A DNA stretch of 14,860 nucleotides, from positions 1 through 14,860 of the forward strand of contig VBPR01000219.1 in NCBI GenBank assembly GCA_005877345.1, written 5' to 3'. Each line of letters opens with the position of its first letter. The stretch's first letter is position 1. The notes under the pieces were generated by a model. That model ran no database searches. It was given only the letters and a program-made list of their open reading frames with translations, and had not been told where the DNA came from. Made by a program: the position numbers and the translations under genes. The DNA comes from Nitrososphaerota archaeon (GTDB lineage Archaea > Thermoproteota > Nitrososphaeria > Nitrososphaerales > Nitrososphaeraceae). Of the stretch, positions 1 through 6,651 are shown in pieces.

Positions 1-74
1 ATTTTTGGTTGTTGCAGCTACACTTCAACTCAATTTGTTGGCCTTATAATTAGAAGTCTGAGCCAGCTGGGTTT

Positions 75-82
75 TTTATATA
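75..82 (+). promoter_or_regulatory. TATA box of the Asp-box protein gene
   Basis: TTTATATA lies about 27 bases before the ATG at 106. Archaeal transcription starts about 25-27 bases after the TATA centre, so the mRNA would be leaderless or nearly so. No Shine-Dalgarno site is seen before the ATG, which fits. Confidence 0.5.
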
Positions 83-105
83 CTACCTATCTTTAGAAGT
101 CAATT

Positions 106-570
106 ATGAAGACAAAGTTTGTTTTAGAAACTGTCCTAGCAATAACTCTTATAGCAATACTGGGTGGACCAGCTCCAATATTCTTATTGGACCAAGCCTA
201 TGCACTGAGAGGAAGCTTCCACGAAGAATTTAGTAATAAAGTACCAGTAGCCATTTCAGGAGATAACATCTACCTTACATGGTCGTCAAATAAGACAGGA
301 AATGATGAAGTTATGTTTAGGGGTTCTGCTGATGCTGGAAAAACATTCAGTAATGAAATTGACTTGAGTAACAGCACTAATTCAGATTCTCAAGATGCAG
401 AAATAGCGGCAGATGGAGTTAAGTTAGTTGTCACTTTGTGGGAGAGAAATCAGACAAGTAATGAGCCAGTTATCATAATAAGCAATGATGGTGGAAAAAC
501 TTTCGGTCCAATGTTGAAGCTTTCTAATAACGGAACTATATCTGCTGGAGAAGTAAAACCTCTGATGTGA
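106..570 (+). CDS. Secreted Asp-box (BNR/sialidase-like) repeat protein, short or truncated
   Basis: The 154-aa product begins with a Sec-type signal peptide: MKTK, then a hydrophobic stretch to about residue 28, with a likely cut after AYA near residue 33. The rest is beta-propeller-like repeat sequence. Two Asp-box motifs are visible, SADAGKTF and SNDGGKTF, each followed by a L(D/K)LSN segment, plus DNIYLTW-type strands. Such motifs form the blades of sialidase-fold propellers, and similar multi-blade secreted proteins of several hundred residues are common in soil Nitrososphaerota. Here only about two blades are present before a TGA, too few to close a propeller, so the gene is probably a 3'-truncated copy or encodes part of an assembly. 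No catalytic sialidase residues can be assigned, and enzymatic activity should not be assumed. The ATG is supported by the TATA box 27 bases upstream. The neighbouring archaemetzincin gene runs convergently and its stop lies 18 bases beyond this one. Confidence 0.75.
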   Translation: MKTKFVLETVLAITLIAILGGPAPIFLLDQAYALRGSFHEEFSNKVPVAISGDNIYLTWSSNKTGNDEVMFRGSADAGKTFSNEIDLSNSTNSDSQDAEIAADGVKLVVTLWERNQTSNEPVIIISNDGGKTFGPMLKLSNNGTISAGEVKPLM

Positions 571-588
571 GTAGACTCTCGTTACTCT

Positions 589-1167
589 TTAAAATATTGG
601 ATTTTTCATTCTGCAGGTACTGCAGAAACTTTTCTCCTTGAAGTCTGTATCGCTCAATGAGTTACTAAAATACATTACACATAGCATATCAGGGCAATGA
701 TTAAAACCAAAGATATGTCCTAACTCATGTACACACTCTTTTACCATCCTCTCGTAGAAAAGCTCGTTATTTCGTTTGAGACCGTAGAACTCTTCTTTAA
801 TTCTGGCTAAATATACAACTCCCAGTCCTCCTTTGGGAAATGCCTCGCCCAATACAAAATTCAATCCATGTGAATACGCGTCGACGTCCAAGATGACAAG
901 AATTATTCTATCATTGGAAGGCTTGAATTTGTTATAAAACCAGTCTAATAACTTGGGTGAATTCCATTGATTTCTTTTAGTATCAAATAAGGACAGAAAG
1001 GTAGCGTATTTCTTTAGAGCACCGATGATAGTATTATCTGTAGTGTTAGCGACTGTTACCCTAATTCCTTCAAATTCTCTTGATACATCGTTCGCTAAAT
1101 CATCAAGAGTATTATCATTAAGCCCTGCCAAGAGTGGTTGTATGATTGGTTGTATGATTATTTCCAT
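589..1167 (-). CDS. amzA: Archaemetzincin-type zinc metalloprotease
   Basis: The 192-aa protein carries the archaemetzincin signature. HELGHIFGFNHC starts at residue 147, giving zinc ligands H147, H151 and H157 with catalytic E148. It is followed by C158, C163, the Met-turn M165, and a CSTC pair (C182, C185), which form the family's second, four-cysteine zinc site. The spacing from Met to the last CxxC is 16 residues; the published family pattern, as I recall it, has 17. The N-terminal part (VILDVDAYS, LNFVLGEAF, GLGVVYLARI) matches the usual beta-sheet half, and the length is normal for the family. No signal peptide is seen, so it is cytoplasmic. Known family members cleave peptides, but their physiological substrate is unclear. 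The ATG start has a TATA box about 45 bases upstream. The gene is monocistronic and convergent with the Asp-box gene. Confidence 0.92.
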   Translation of the reverse strand: MEIIIQPIIQPLLAGLNDNTLDDLANDVSREFEGIRVTVANTTDNTIIGALKKYATFLSLFDTKRNQWNSPKLLDWFYNKFKPSNDRIILVILDVDAYSHGLNFVLGEAFPKGGLGVVYLARIKEEFYGLKRNNELFYERMVKECVHELGHIFGFNHCPDMLCVMYFSNSLSDTDFKEKSFCSTCRMKNPIF

Positions 1168-1210
1168 AGCTCTAGAATAATAATTTCAACATAAATGTGC
1201 TCTTACTGAT

Positions 1211-1218
1211 TTTATAAA
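1211..1218 (-). promoter_or_regulatory. TATA box of the archaemetzincin gene
   Basis: TTTATAAA (its own reverse complement) lies upstream of the minus-strand ATG at 1167. It predicts a start site near 1189 and a leader of about 20 bases. Confidence 0.45.
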
Positions 1219-1288
1219 ATTTTGAAATTTGACTTTTTTTAGGTCAATGGATAAAATCAAAAAATGAACCCCAATGTCAGCATGACTA

Positions 1289-2167
1289 TTACTTTAGGTT
1301 CCTATCTAATGTCGATTGCCTAGAAGGTCGCAAGAAGAAATTTCGAGCATGTTCAAGTGCTGTTTTCTCTTTCTCAGTTAAACCGGTACCTAACAATTGT
1401 TTGAATTCCAATGCATTTACAACAGCTCTAGCTCCATAATGATTATTAAAATAGCCTCTTACAACAGCTGTTTCACTTGATATTTGTTTAACTTTATCAA
1501 TCCACGGTTTCAATTCTTCTTTTGAGTAAAGATAATTGTACCTTGGTTTTACCTGTCTTCCGTGCCATCTGATAAAAGAGTGATTTGCAGTTATAATCGG
1601 TTCAGAGAGGAATTGCAGTCTATCTAGCTCAGGAGAATCCGTCATGACAGCTGCTATATTATAATGCTTCAACATCTCCCACGGACCTTCAGTATTCCAA
1701 GACGGATTTCTAAATTCAACTGCATAATCATACCCTGTGGGAAGCCTCTCAAGAAATCCTTCCGTATTCCTAAATTCTTTAACTGTAAAACTTGGCGGCA
1801 ATTGGATAAGTACAGCTCCTAATTTATTAGTAGATTTTAGAGGTGATATCTTTTCAAGGAACTCACCCAAAAGTGCCATTGCTCCTTTACTTACGTCAAG
1901 TCGCTTATCATGCGTTACTGTTTCAGGAACCTTAATCGAGAATTGAAAATTGTCTGGAGTCCCTCTGGTCATTGCTGTGAATGTTTCCTTGGTCATGTAC
2001 ATGTAGAATTTTTCATAGAATGTAGCATCCATTTCAGCGGTATCAAAAAATTGGGAATAGTACTGCAGCTTTCTAGTTTGAGCATCCGGATAGAATACCT
2101 TAACCCAGCCTCCCCTTTCAAAAGAATCATTGTAGCTCCAGCCCGAGCAACCGATAAGAATTGGCAA
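1289..2167 (-). CDS. DUF72 family protein (YecE-like), intact copy
   Basis: The 292-aa protein is a full-length DUF72 member. In order it shows the N-terminal GCSGWSY motif (6-12), EMDATFY (45-51), FSIKVPETVTHDKRL (76-90), LGAVLIQLPPSF, the VEFRNPSW strand, FIRWHGR and the YFNNHYGARAVVNA segment. DUF72 proteins adopt a TIM-barrel fold; their reaction is unknown, although conserved acidic and His/Arg residues suggest an enzyme. The start is TTG at 2165-2167. An in-frame TAA three codons upstream excludes anything longer, and the broken paralogue at 13555-14375 has the same TTG, so this start is conserved. There is no signal peptide. The gene appears monocistronic, with a TATA-like element just upstream predicting an almost leaderless mRNA. 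Confidence 0.93.
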   Translation of the reverse strand: MPILIGCSGWSYNDSFERGGWVKVFYPDAQTRKLQYYSQFFDTAEMDATFYEKFYMYMTKETFTAMTRGTPDNFQFSIKVPETVTHDKRLDVSKGAMALLGEFLEKISPLKSTNKLGAVLIQLPPSFTVKEFRNTEGFLERLPTGYDYAVEFRNPSWNTEGPWEMLKHYNIAAVMTDSPELDRLQFLSEPIITANHSFIRWHGRQVKPRYNYLYSKEELKPWIDKVKQISSETAVVRGYFNNHYGARAVVNALEFKQLLGTGLTEKEKTALEHARNFFLRPSRQSTLDRNLK

Positions 2168-2191
2168 TACAAATTATTGTGCAATAAATGC

Positions 2192-2208
2192 AATTATAGT
2201 TTGTTTAT
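2192..2208 (-). promoter_or_regulatory. Conserved promoter block of DUF72 gene
   Basis: On the minus strand this contains ACTATAATT, centred about 30 bases before the TTG start. The same 17 bases recur at 14400-14416, at exactly the same distance (27 bases) from the TTG codon of the second DUF72 copy. Conservation of sequence and spacing supports a real promoter. Confidence 0.5.
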
Positions 2209-2214
2209 TGATTT

Positions 2215-2239
2215 GGGGCCAGTGGGATTTGAATCCTGC
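2215..2239 (-). other. tRNA 3'-end-like fragment
   Basis: Read on the minus strand this is a T-arm-like segment (GGATTCAAATCC) followed by CACTGGCCCC, shaped like a T-arm plus 3' acceptor strand. Pairing in the T-stem is poor, and no matching 5' acceptor (GGGCCAG) lies within the following 150 bases. It is therefore a relic or look-alike, not a functional tRNA. A similarly placed, more diverged segment follows the second DUF72 promoter at 14437-14460. Confidence 0.3.
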
Positions 2240-2585
2240 ATATAGTAGGGTTCAACCACCTCGTATTTTGGATTTATTTCGTTCTTTTCTAAAAACAGAT
2301 ATTGGTCATTTTAGTTCTTGGATGCTTATACAAATGAATGTGCATACGTATGTGAACAAGAAACGAGCATAGCCCAACGCTGTGCCAACCGCCTGGACCG
2401 AGCGACGGACACTGAAAATATATGTTATTATTCTAAAGGAAATCCCTAGAAAGTATTAGCTACATCCTAGAACTTGGGTAACCTAGAATAGTATTTTTAT
2501 CTACAAATAATTGGCGTCTAGATTAAGGCCAATTCCTTTGTACGATGTATTCAGACTTAAATAATACAAGCATGAATAGACTTCC
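2240..2585. other. Intergenic stretch, no gene seen
   Basis: No credible coding frame was found between the DUF72 promoter and the hydrolase gene. It holds a perfect 10-bp palindrome (CATACGTATG, 2343-2352), a noticeably GC-richer patch around 2368-2412, and a CCTAGAA direct repeat near 2466-2488. The GC-rich patch could be a small RNA, but no fold or motif was established. Confidence 0.5.
2557..2564 (+). promoter_or_regulatory. Possible TATA box of the hydrolase gene
   Basis: TTAAATAA lies 25-29 bases before the TTG at 2586, predicting a leaderless mRNA from that codon. A second TATA-like run (TTTTATAAA, 2592-2600) sits the right distance before the alternative ATG at 2634. The two cannot be separated by sequence alone. 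Confidence 0.3.
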
Positions 2586-3617
2586 TTGAGATTTTATAAA
2601 GAGTGTATAGTATCTCTCTTTGTTTTCATAGTTATGACAATAGGTCTCACTTTACTTGGAATTGGCTCAAATCAAATTGGTGTTGCACAGTCGGAACAAC
2701 CCAAATTTAACCTAACTTCTGCTGAACAACAACATCTGCTAAACGGTATATCCTTTCAGATTGATAACGTAACCTTTTCACATCATATGGCAACCGTAAA
2801 TGGTGTCCAGTTGCACTATGTAATCGGGGGTAAAGGAGATCCTGTAGTTCTATTACACGGATGGCCAGAAACATGGTATGGATGGCATAAAGTAATGCCA
2901 GCCTTAGCCAAGAACTATACTGTTATTGCACCTGACCTCAGAGGCCTCGGAGACTCTTCAAAACCACGAACTGGTTATGATGGTAATACTGCAGCCGAAG
3001 ACATACATCAACTAGTTGCTAAGATAGGATTTAAAACAATTTTCTTAGTGGGTCATGATATCGGAACACAGGTGGCCTATTCTTATGCGGCTGCACATCC
3101 TGCTGAAGTAAAGAAGTTAGCAGTTATGGAATTAACAATTCCCGGTTTCGCGTCTCCAGGAAGAATGCCAATATGGTGGGGAATCTTCCATCAAGTACCA
3201 GACGTACCGGAAGCTCTTGTAGATGGAAAAGAGATGATGTATCTATCATGGTTCTATCATAATCTTGCCTTTAATCCTTCTGCAATAACAGAAGGGGATA
3301 TGAAGGAGTATGTTAGCCACTATTCTAGTCCAGGCGGAATGCGCGCAGGATTTGAGTATTATCGGGCTTTTCCTCAGGATGCGATTCAAAATCAGAATTA
3401 TTCTAAGACTAAGCTTACAATGCCAGTACTGGCATTAGGAGGATCATACATTCCAGCATTAGGAGGTAATATTACTATGCCTAGTATTATCTATGCGATG
3501 AAAATATTAGCTCAAAATGTAACAGGCATCACAGTTCCAATTTCAGGTCATTTTATTCCAGAAGAGCAGCCACAATTTCTAATAGATCAGCTTTTCAAAT
3601 TCTTTCGAAATAAATAA
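2586..3617 (+). CDS. Secreted alpha/beta hydrolase, epoxide hydrolase/haloalkane dehalogenase type
   Basis: The 343-aa protein has a signal peptide (residues 1-35; positive MRFYK, hydrophobic core, likely cut after VAQ) and then an alpha/beta-hydrolase domain. Visible are the oxyanion-hole motif HGWP (91-94), PDLRGLGDS (117-124), and the nucleophile elbow GHDIG (156-160). The elbow residue is Asp158, as in epoxide hydrolases and haloalkane or fluoroacetate dehalogenases, rather than Ser. The catalytic His is probably H322 in SGHF, followed by PEEQP. A helical cap with aromatic residues (YYR, 258-260) lies between. The sequence alone does not separate epoxide hydrolase from dehalogenase activity. 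The start is TTG at 2586, chosen because it gives a proper charged signal-peptide N-region; ATG at 2634 would leave a short uncharged leader. The protein is therefore probably exported, which is unusual for this family, and it stands alone without obvious partners. Confidence 0.88.
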   Translation: MRFYKECIVSLFVFIVMTIGLTLLGIGSNQIGVAQSEQPKFNLTSAEQQHLLNGISFQIDNVTFSHHMATVNGVQLHYVIGGKGDPVVLLHGWPETWYGWHKVMPALAKNYTVIAPDLRGLGDSSKPRTGYDGNTAAEDIHQLVAKIGFKTIFLVGHDIGTQVAYSYAAAHPAEVKKLAVMELTIPGFASPGRMPIWWGIFHQVPDVPEALVDGKEMMYLSWFYHNLAFNPSAITEGDMKEYVSHYSSPGGMRAGFEYYRAFPQDAIQNQNYSKTKLTMPVLALGGSYIPALGGNITMPSIIYAMKILAQNVTGITVPISGHFIPEEQPQFLIDQLFKFFRNK

Positions 3618-4141
3618 ATTCCTTCCAACGCAACAGGGCGATTCTTCAAAAATATTATTAGATGCGTATTTTCTATTTATATGAGCTGCCCCGATGGCAA
3701 GGTGAAATATCAGATATCTGGTTCAGCTGTAAAGCAAACTAAAATAGAAATGTATGTATGCTTGGACCTTTATTCCTTGTTGAGTATTAGTCCTTATAAA
3801 TGTAATTAATTACGGAGAGCTGTTGTTTCTCCTAATAGAGAACGTTCCTTATAGTAACATTAATGTATTTTTATTCAATTACTTCATACCATGTATCACA
3901 AGAAAATGGACAATAATACTATACTATAGTCTAAATACTGTTATAGCAGTTTACATAATAGGATGGCAGATGATTTACCAGTCAATTATCCAAGGTATGA
4001 CACAAAAATAGGTAAGATAATACTCTGAATGAGTAGGGTGATACAAAACTAGAACATCGAAATTCTTAACTTTCCGCCATCCAACTAGATATTTAATGCA
4101 CTTATTACTTCTGCACTATTTCATCATCATTGAGAGGGTTG

Positions 4142-4261
4142 TATAACTGACAAGGATAGCGTTCGGGAGAAACTACTACGTACCATTACTGAAAAAGATA
4201 TCATAAACGCAATTGTAAAACCAAGCAGGAACTTATAGCTGAAGAAATGAAACTCCCGTAG
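4142..4261 (+). pseudogene. Possible degraded coding remnant
   Basis: One frame (4142-4238) reads as protein-like sequence containing REKLLRTITEKDIINAIVK before a TAG. Shifting by one base at about 4221-4226 gives a continuation, KQELIAEEMKLP, to a TAG at 4259-4261. The joined peptide looks like soluble coding sequence carrying one frameshift, with no start codon of its own. ITEKD-type strings occur in CBS domains, but one short match is not enough to assign a family. It may be the tail of a lost gene. Confidence 0.2.
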
Positions 4262-4287
4262 AGCCGGATAGGGACTCGAACCCTTCT
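4261..4287 (-). other. tRNA 3'-end-like fragment
   Basis: On the minus strand this reads AAGGG-TTCGAGT-CCCTA followed by TCCGGCTC. That is a T-arm with four of five stem pairs, a canonical TTCGAGT loop, and a 7-base 3' acceptor strand with discriminator. It is the best tRNA-like segment of the window. The 5' partner strand (AGCCGGA) is not found nearby, so only the 3' end is present, as expected for an attachment-site scar left by a tRNA-targeting integrase. Confidence 0.4.
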
Positions 4288-4567
4288 ATCATGCTCGTGA
4301 ATTCATATTGGATAAAATTCCTGCCAATCATGATTTAATCAAATAATTAATGTTATTTTATGCCATGGCGTCCCATTCTATTTTCGTTCATTTCCTTAGT
4401 CACAATTAAAACAAACATTTCGATTCAAGCTGAAAGGTTTGTGAATCTTTTTGACATAGTTCTTGGACCTGCTATACTGTTGCGTCAAAATGAACTGCTA
4501 CGGCCGAGGACAGTTTGTTTTTTTATTTTTCTTTTATGACCTTTCCCATTTTTATGTGTCTCCTTAG

Positions 4568-4591
4568 AGGAAGTTGTCTGAGTGGCTAAGA
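4568..4591 (+). other. tRNA 5'-half-like fragment
   Basis: This stretch matches the start of a class II (Leu/Ser-type) tRNA. A 7-base acceptor candidate AGGAAGT is followed by TG and then a D-arm, TCT-GAGTGGCTA-AGA, with three perfect stem pairs and an A-box-like TGTCTGAGTGG. No anticodon stem follows, and no ACTTCCT partner was found nearby. It is a relic or chance match, not a working gene. Confidence 0.25.
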
Positions 4592-4625
4592 AATCCAAAA
4601 ATACCAAAGTATAACGTATTATAAT

Positions 4626-5057
4626 ATGGATACTAACGAATCAATCTCACAAGTGGAAATCAATAAGGGAATTATTCAACGCTACTTTGAAGCATACAAT
4701 AACAAAAACGAAACAATATTTGATGAAATAATTTCTCCCGATTACATAGATCACGGCCAGTCTGCCTATATGAGCGCTCCAGGATTGGGAGTTGGGGGAG
4801 CAAAGAATGACCTCAGGAATTCGTTAGATAAATTGGATGACGTCAGTTATGTCATTGAAGAATTGATTGCATCATCAAATTATCCAGACCTTGTGGGTGC
4901 CTATTGGAAAGGAACATGCACACCAAAAGTAACATATGCTCACACTCAACAAACTAGGAAGAAATTTAATTACAGAGGAATAAGTATATACCGAATTCAA
5001 AATGGAAAAATGATTGAAACCTGGCATGTAGTTGATGGTTGGCCAACAAAACTCTAA
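4626..5057 (+). CDS. SnoaL-like / NTF2-fold protein
   Basis: The 143-aa cytoplasmic protein fits the SnoaL-like branch of the NTF2 superfamily. It has an opening helix with YFEAYNNKN (20-28), then IISPDYIDHG (35-44), a central loop, the strand SNYPDLVGAYWKGTCT (84-99), and the closing strands FNYRGISIYRIQNGKMIETWHVVDGW (114-139). The pattern of a helix, DYIDH, 'RG..IYRI.NGKI.E.W...D' is typical of SnoaL-type ester-cyclase-like proteins, which use a small hydrophobic pocket. Many members have unknown substrates, so no reaction is assigned here. The ATG follows AATAAT without a Shine-Dalgarno site; a weak A/T-rich element 25-30 bases upstream suggests a leaderless mRNA. It appears monocistronic. 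Confidence 0.85.
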   Translation: MDTNESISQVEINKGIIQRYFEAYNNKNETIFDEIISPDYIDHGQSAYMSAPGLGVGGAKNDLRNSLDKLDDVSYVIEELIASSNYPDLVGAYWKGTCTPKVTYAHTQQTRKKFNYRGISIYRIQNGKMIETWHVVDGWPTKL

Positions 5058-5121
5058 AAGATGGAAACAATGAGTTATACAGGGATACAGGATTAATCCA
5101 AAGGAAAAAATCTAAATGAGC

Positions 5122-5169
5122 AATACCGGTACGGGCCCGTCGGGATATGATTGAATATTCAATCGGAAC
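5122..5169 (+). repeat. Dispersed repeat, copy A (CGTCGGGAT core plus palindrome)
   Basis: It contains AATACCGG (shared with copy C), the core CGTCGGGAT at 5138-5146, and directly after it the perfect 16-bp palindrome GATTGAATATTCAATC (5149-5164). The 26 bases 5144-5169 recur at 5479-5504 with two mismatches. Confidence 0.6.
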
Positions 5170-5295
5170 TTTATTAGAATTTCAGATTTGAAGAAGTTAA
5201 ATAAATGTTAAAGTTGAACCCAGATTAACTGATGCTGGAATCGGAATTAATCTATTTGCATTCATAGAATTGTAATTTATTAAATGCTTCTGAAG

Positions 5296-5320
5296 GAGCT
5301 GGTCGGATTCGAAACCTCGT
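5296..5320 (-). other. tRNA 3'-end-like fragment (weak)
   Basis: The minus strand reads GGTTTCGAATCC, a B-box-like T-loop with one extra T, followed by GACCAGCTCC in the place of an acceptor strand. Stem pairing is poor. It is listed because it has the same orientation as the other tRNA-like segments and lies between repeat copies A and B. Confidence 0.2.
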
Positions 5321-5424
5321 TCGTATTCCTTTTTTATGAGACTATGTAAACATGTCATGCGTGCGTTAAAGATAATGTTTGTGATCTCAGCATTAGTATA
5401 TTTGATAAGTTTATTTGGATGTCG

Positions 5425-5504
5425 TAGATGCGGGTTCGTCGGGATGCGTATTGTTAACAATTCGGATCCAAATCTAAAGATATGAATGAATATTCAATCA
5501 GAAC
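5425..5504 (+). repeat. Dispersed repeat, copy B
   Basis: The core CGTCGGGAT (5437-5445) is followed by a perfect 12-bp palindrome ATTGTTAACAAT (5450-5461), CGGATCC, and then the 26-base block (5479-5504) found in copy A. Compared with copy A, about 35 bases containing the TGTTAACA palindrome separate core and block. Those bases resemble the sequence following the core in copy C. Confidence 0.6.
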
Positions 5505-5698
5505 AGCAAATCATTATTGATTTAATTCCTTTATATACGTCTAAAATTGCTTTGTCCGCACAAGACCTTTATTTTTCATTATCCTTTCTTAATCTCCTCA
5601 AACTAATCATGAATTATACCGATAGATTCCTTCAGTAGAGGAGTTGATAAGCAGAATCAACTAATAAATCTTAATATCTAGAAGTCATAGTATGGTCC

Positions 5699-5705
5699 TA
5701 GAGGT
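5699..5705 (+). promoter_or_regulatory. Ribosome binding site of the DUF1326 gene
   Basis: GAGGT, matching the archaeal GGAGGTGATC consensus, ends four bases before the ATG at 5709 and fixes that start. Confidence 0.6.
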
Positions 5706-5708
5706 AAA

Positions 5709-6329
5709 ATGACTAAAAACATTTCAAGTGATTGGAACCTTGAAGGAGATTATTTTGAAGGTTGTAATTGTAACTCAGTATGCCCCTGCATTTTTTTACA
5801 GGATCCTGATGAAGGATACTGTAACCTCACTATAGCCTGGCATATAGAAAAAGGTCACTATGGAGCTGTGGAATTAGATGGATTAAATGTTGTCGCTGTA
5901 TTTGTGGCTCCTGGCAATATGTTCACTGGTCCTAAAATGAAGCTAGCCTTCTACGTTGACAATAATGCAAACCAAGAGCAGAGTGATGCTTTATCAAATA
6001 TATTTTCTGGCCAATCCGGTGGATTTTTTGCTGTAGCGGCGCAATTTGTCGGAGAGATGGTTGGAATAAAATCTGCTCCGATAACGTTTGGAGTGGAGGG
6101 AAAACGCCGTTGGTTACATATCCCAGAATACTTAACCTTAGAAATAGAAGCAATAAAGGGGAACGATCCTAATAAGGATAGTTTGATTGTAAATCCTTCC
6201 TTTACTACGGTACCAGGACATGATGCTATAATAGCCCGCTCTACCAAATACTTGTATAAGGACCATGGATTTGAATGGGATTCCTCCGGCAAAAATGGTT
6301 TCTATTCAAGGTTTAAGTATGTGCCCTAA
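5709..6329 (+). CDS. DUF1326 domain-containing protein
   Basis: The 206-aa protein is a full-length DUF1326 member. The diagnostic N-terminus, WNLEGDYFEGCNCNSVCPC (9-27), supplies C19, C21, C25 and C27, with C38 nearby. It is followed by CNLTIAWHIEKGHYG, LDGLNVVAVF and the IFSGQSGGFFA segment. The family has no established reaction; the cysteine cluster suggests metal binding or a redox role, which is inference. No signal peptide is present, so the protein is cytoplasmic. A good Shine-Dalgarno site supports the ATG. It stands alone between two repeat-bearing gaps; the MoxR operon downstream has its own TATA box. Confidence 0.93.
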   Translation: MTKNISSDWNLEGDYFEGCNCNSVCPCIFLQDPDEGYCNLTIAWHIEKGHYGAVELDGLNVVAVFVAPGNMFTGPKMKLAFYVDNNANQEQSDALSNIFSGQSGGFFAVAAQFVGEMVGIKSAPITFGVEGKRRWLHIPEYLTLEIEAIKGNDPNKDSLIVNPSFTTVPGHDAIIARSTKYLYKDHGFEWDSSGKNGFYSRFKYVP

Positions 6330-6361
6330 AACTTCTAACGGAAATAAAATGATACAGTCGA

Positions 6362-6370
6362 CGTCGGGAC
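6362..6370 (+). repeat. Dispersed repeat core, copy E (partial)
   Basis: CGTCGGGAC, the same octamer CGTCGGGA in the same orientation as copies A-D, without the flanking palindromes. It is only suggestive on its own. Confidence 0.35.
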
Positions 6371-6386
6371 CCACGCCGCTATCGGT

Positions 6387-6518
6387 CCAAATCAATGATT
6401 ATAACGGCTTTTTGTCTGTACAGACTACATATTTTACCTGTACGGTGTGCTACCAAATCAATGATTATAAATGCTTTTTATGTGTCCTGACTACTGGGTT
6501 TCTTATTATCGTCGCCGT
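6387..6518 (+). repeat. Two-copy tandem repeat, 66-bp unit
   Basis: The units are 6387-6452 and 6453-6518. Each begins with the identical 18 bases CCAAATCAATGATTATAA. Similarity then continues imperfectly (GGCTTTTTGTCT... against TGCTTTTTATGT..., both followed by TGACTAC or AGACTAC and ending in a GTGTG-type stretch). The divergence means an old duplication. The function is unknown. It lies downstream of DUF1326 and about 95 bases before the MoxR TATA box. Confidence 0.75.
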
Positions 6519-6611
6519 GTGAGATTTAAGGTTTTATAATATATTTCTAGTATAATGGATACGACCTTTTTTTGGAGAGTTACATGAAAATGAACATTGT
6601 TAAACAATAGT

Positions 6612-6620
6612 TTTATAAAA
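6612..6620 (+). promoter_or_regulatory. TATA box of the MoxR operon
   Basis: TTTATAAAA predicts transcription from about 6642, giving a leader of about 10 bases before the ATG at 6652. It is the only clear promoter before the four-gene unit. Confidence 0.5.
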
Positions 6621-6651
6621 ATAGGCACAAAACTTTTCTTGGTACTTTATC

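Larger units (their letters stand above)
3618..4625. other. Gene-poor stretch with debris
   Basis: About 1 kb without a confident gene. It contains a possible degraded coding remnant (4142-4261), a tRNA-3'-end-like segment (4261-4287) and a tRNA-5'-half-like segment (4568-4591). Two short hydrophobic frames (3823-4011, TTG start; 4360-4539, ATG start, 59 codons) are open but show no recognisable features. An inverted AGCTG/CAGCT pair around 3680-3730 could fold, but no RNA family was recognised. Confidence 0.5.
5058..5708. other. Intergenic stretch with dispersed repeats
   Basis: There is no convincing gene here. An 87-codon minus frame (5197-5460) begins with TTG inside a palindrome and has no recognisable content. 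The stretch holds repeat copies A (5122-5169) and B (5425-5504), a tRNA-like segment between them, and the promoter region of the DUF1326 gene. Confidence 0.6.
6330..6651. other. Intergenic stretch with tandem repeat and MoxR promoter
   Basis: It contains a variant of the CGTCGGGA core (6362-6369), the two-copy 66-bp repeat and the MoxR operon promoter. An 85-codon plus frame (6265-6522) overlaps the end of the DUF1326 gene and runs through the repeat; it looks like a shadow kept open because the repeat length is a multiple of three. Confidence 0.6.

Noticed and set aside
1737..2245. Plus-strand frames opposite the DUF72 gene
   Set aside because: Shadows of a strongly supported gene on the other strand.
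3823..4011. 62-codon hydrophobic frame with TTG start, TATA-like TTATAAAT upstream and GGAG before the start
   Set aside because: The composition follows the AT-rich DNA and there is no recognisable motif. The signals are suggestive but too common in this DNA to support a gene.
4360..4539. 59-codon plus-strand frame (MPWRPILFSF...)
   Set aside because: Open by length only, with no family resemblance and a T-rich end. It is kept as a remote possibility.
5197..5460. 87-codon minus frame between repeat copies A and B
   Set aside because: It starts with TTG inside the TTGTTAACAA palindrome, crosses the tRNA-like segment, and shows no domain.
5122..5504. CRISPR-like array
   Set aside because: Only two copies of the 26-base block, 335 bases apart, with no regular spacers and no cas genes.
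6265..6522. 85-codon frame overlapping the DUF1326 3' end and the 66-bp repeat
   Set aside because: Out of frame with a well-supported gene; kept open by the repeat length.
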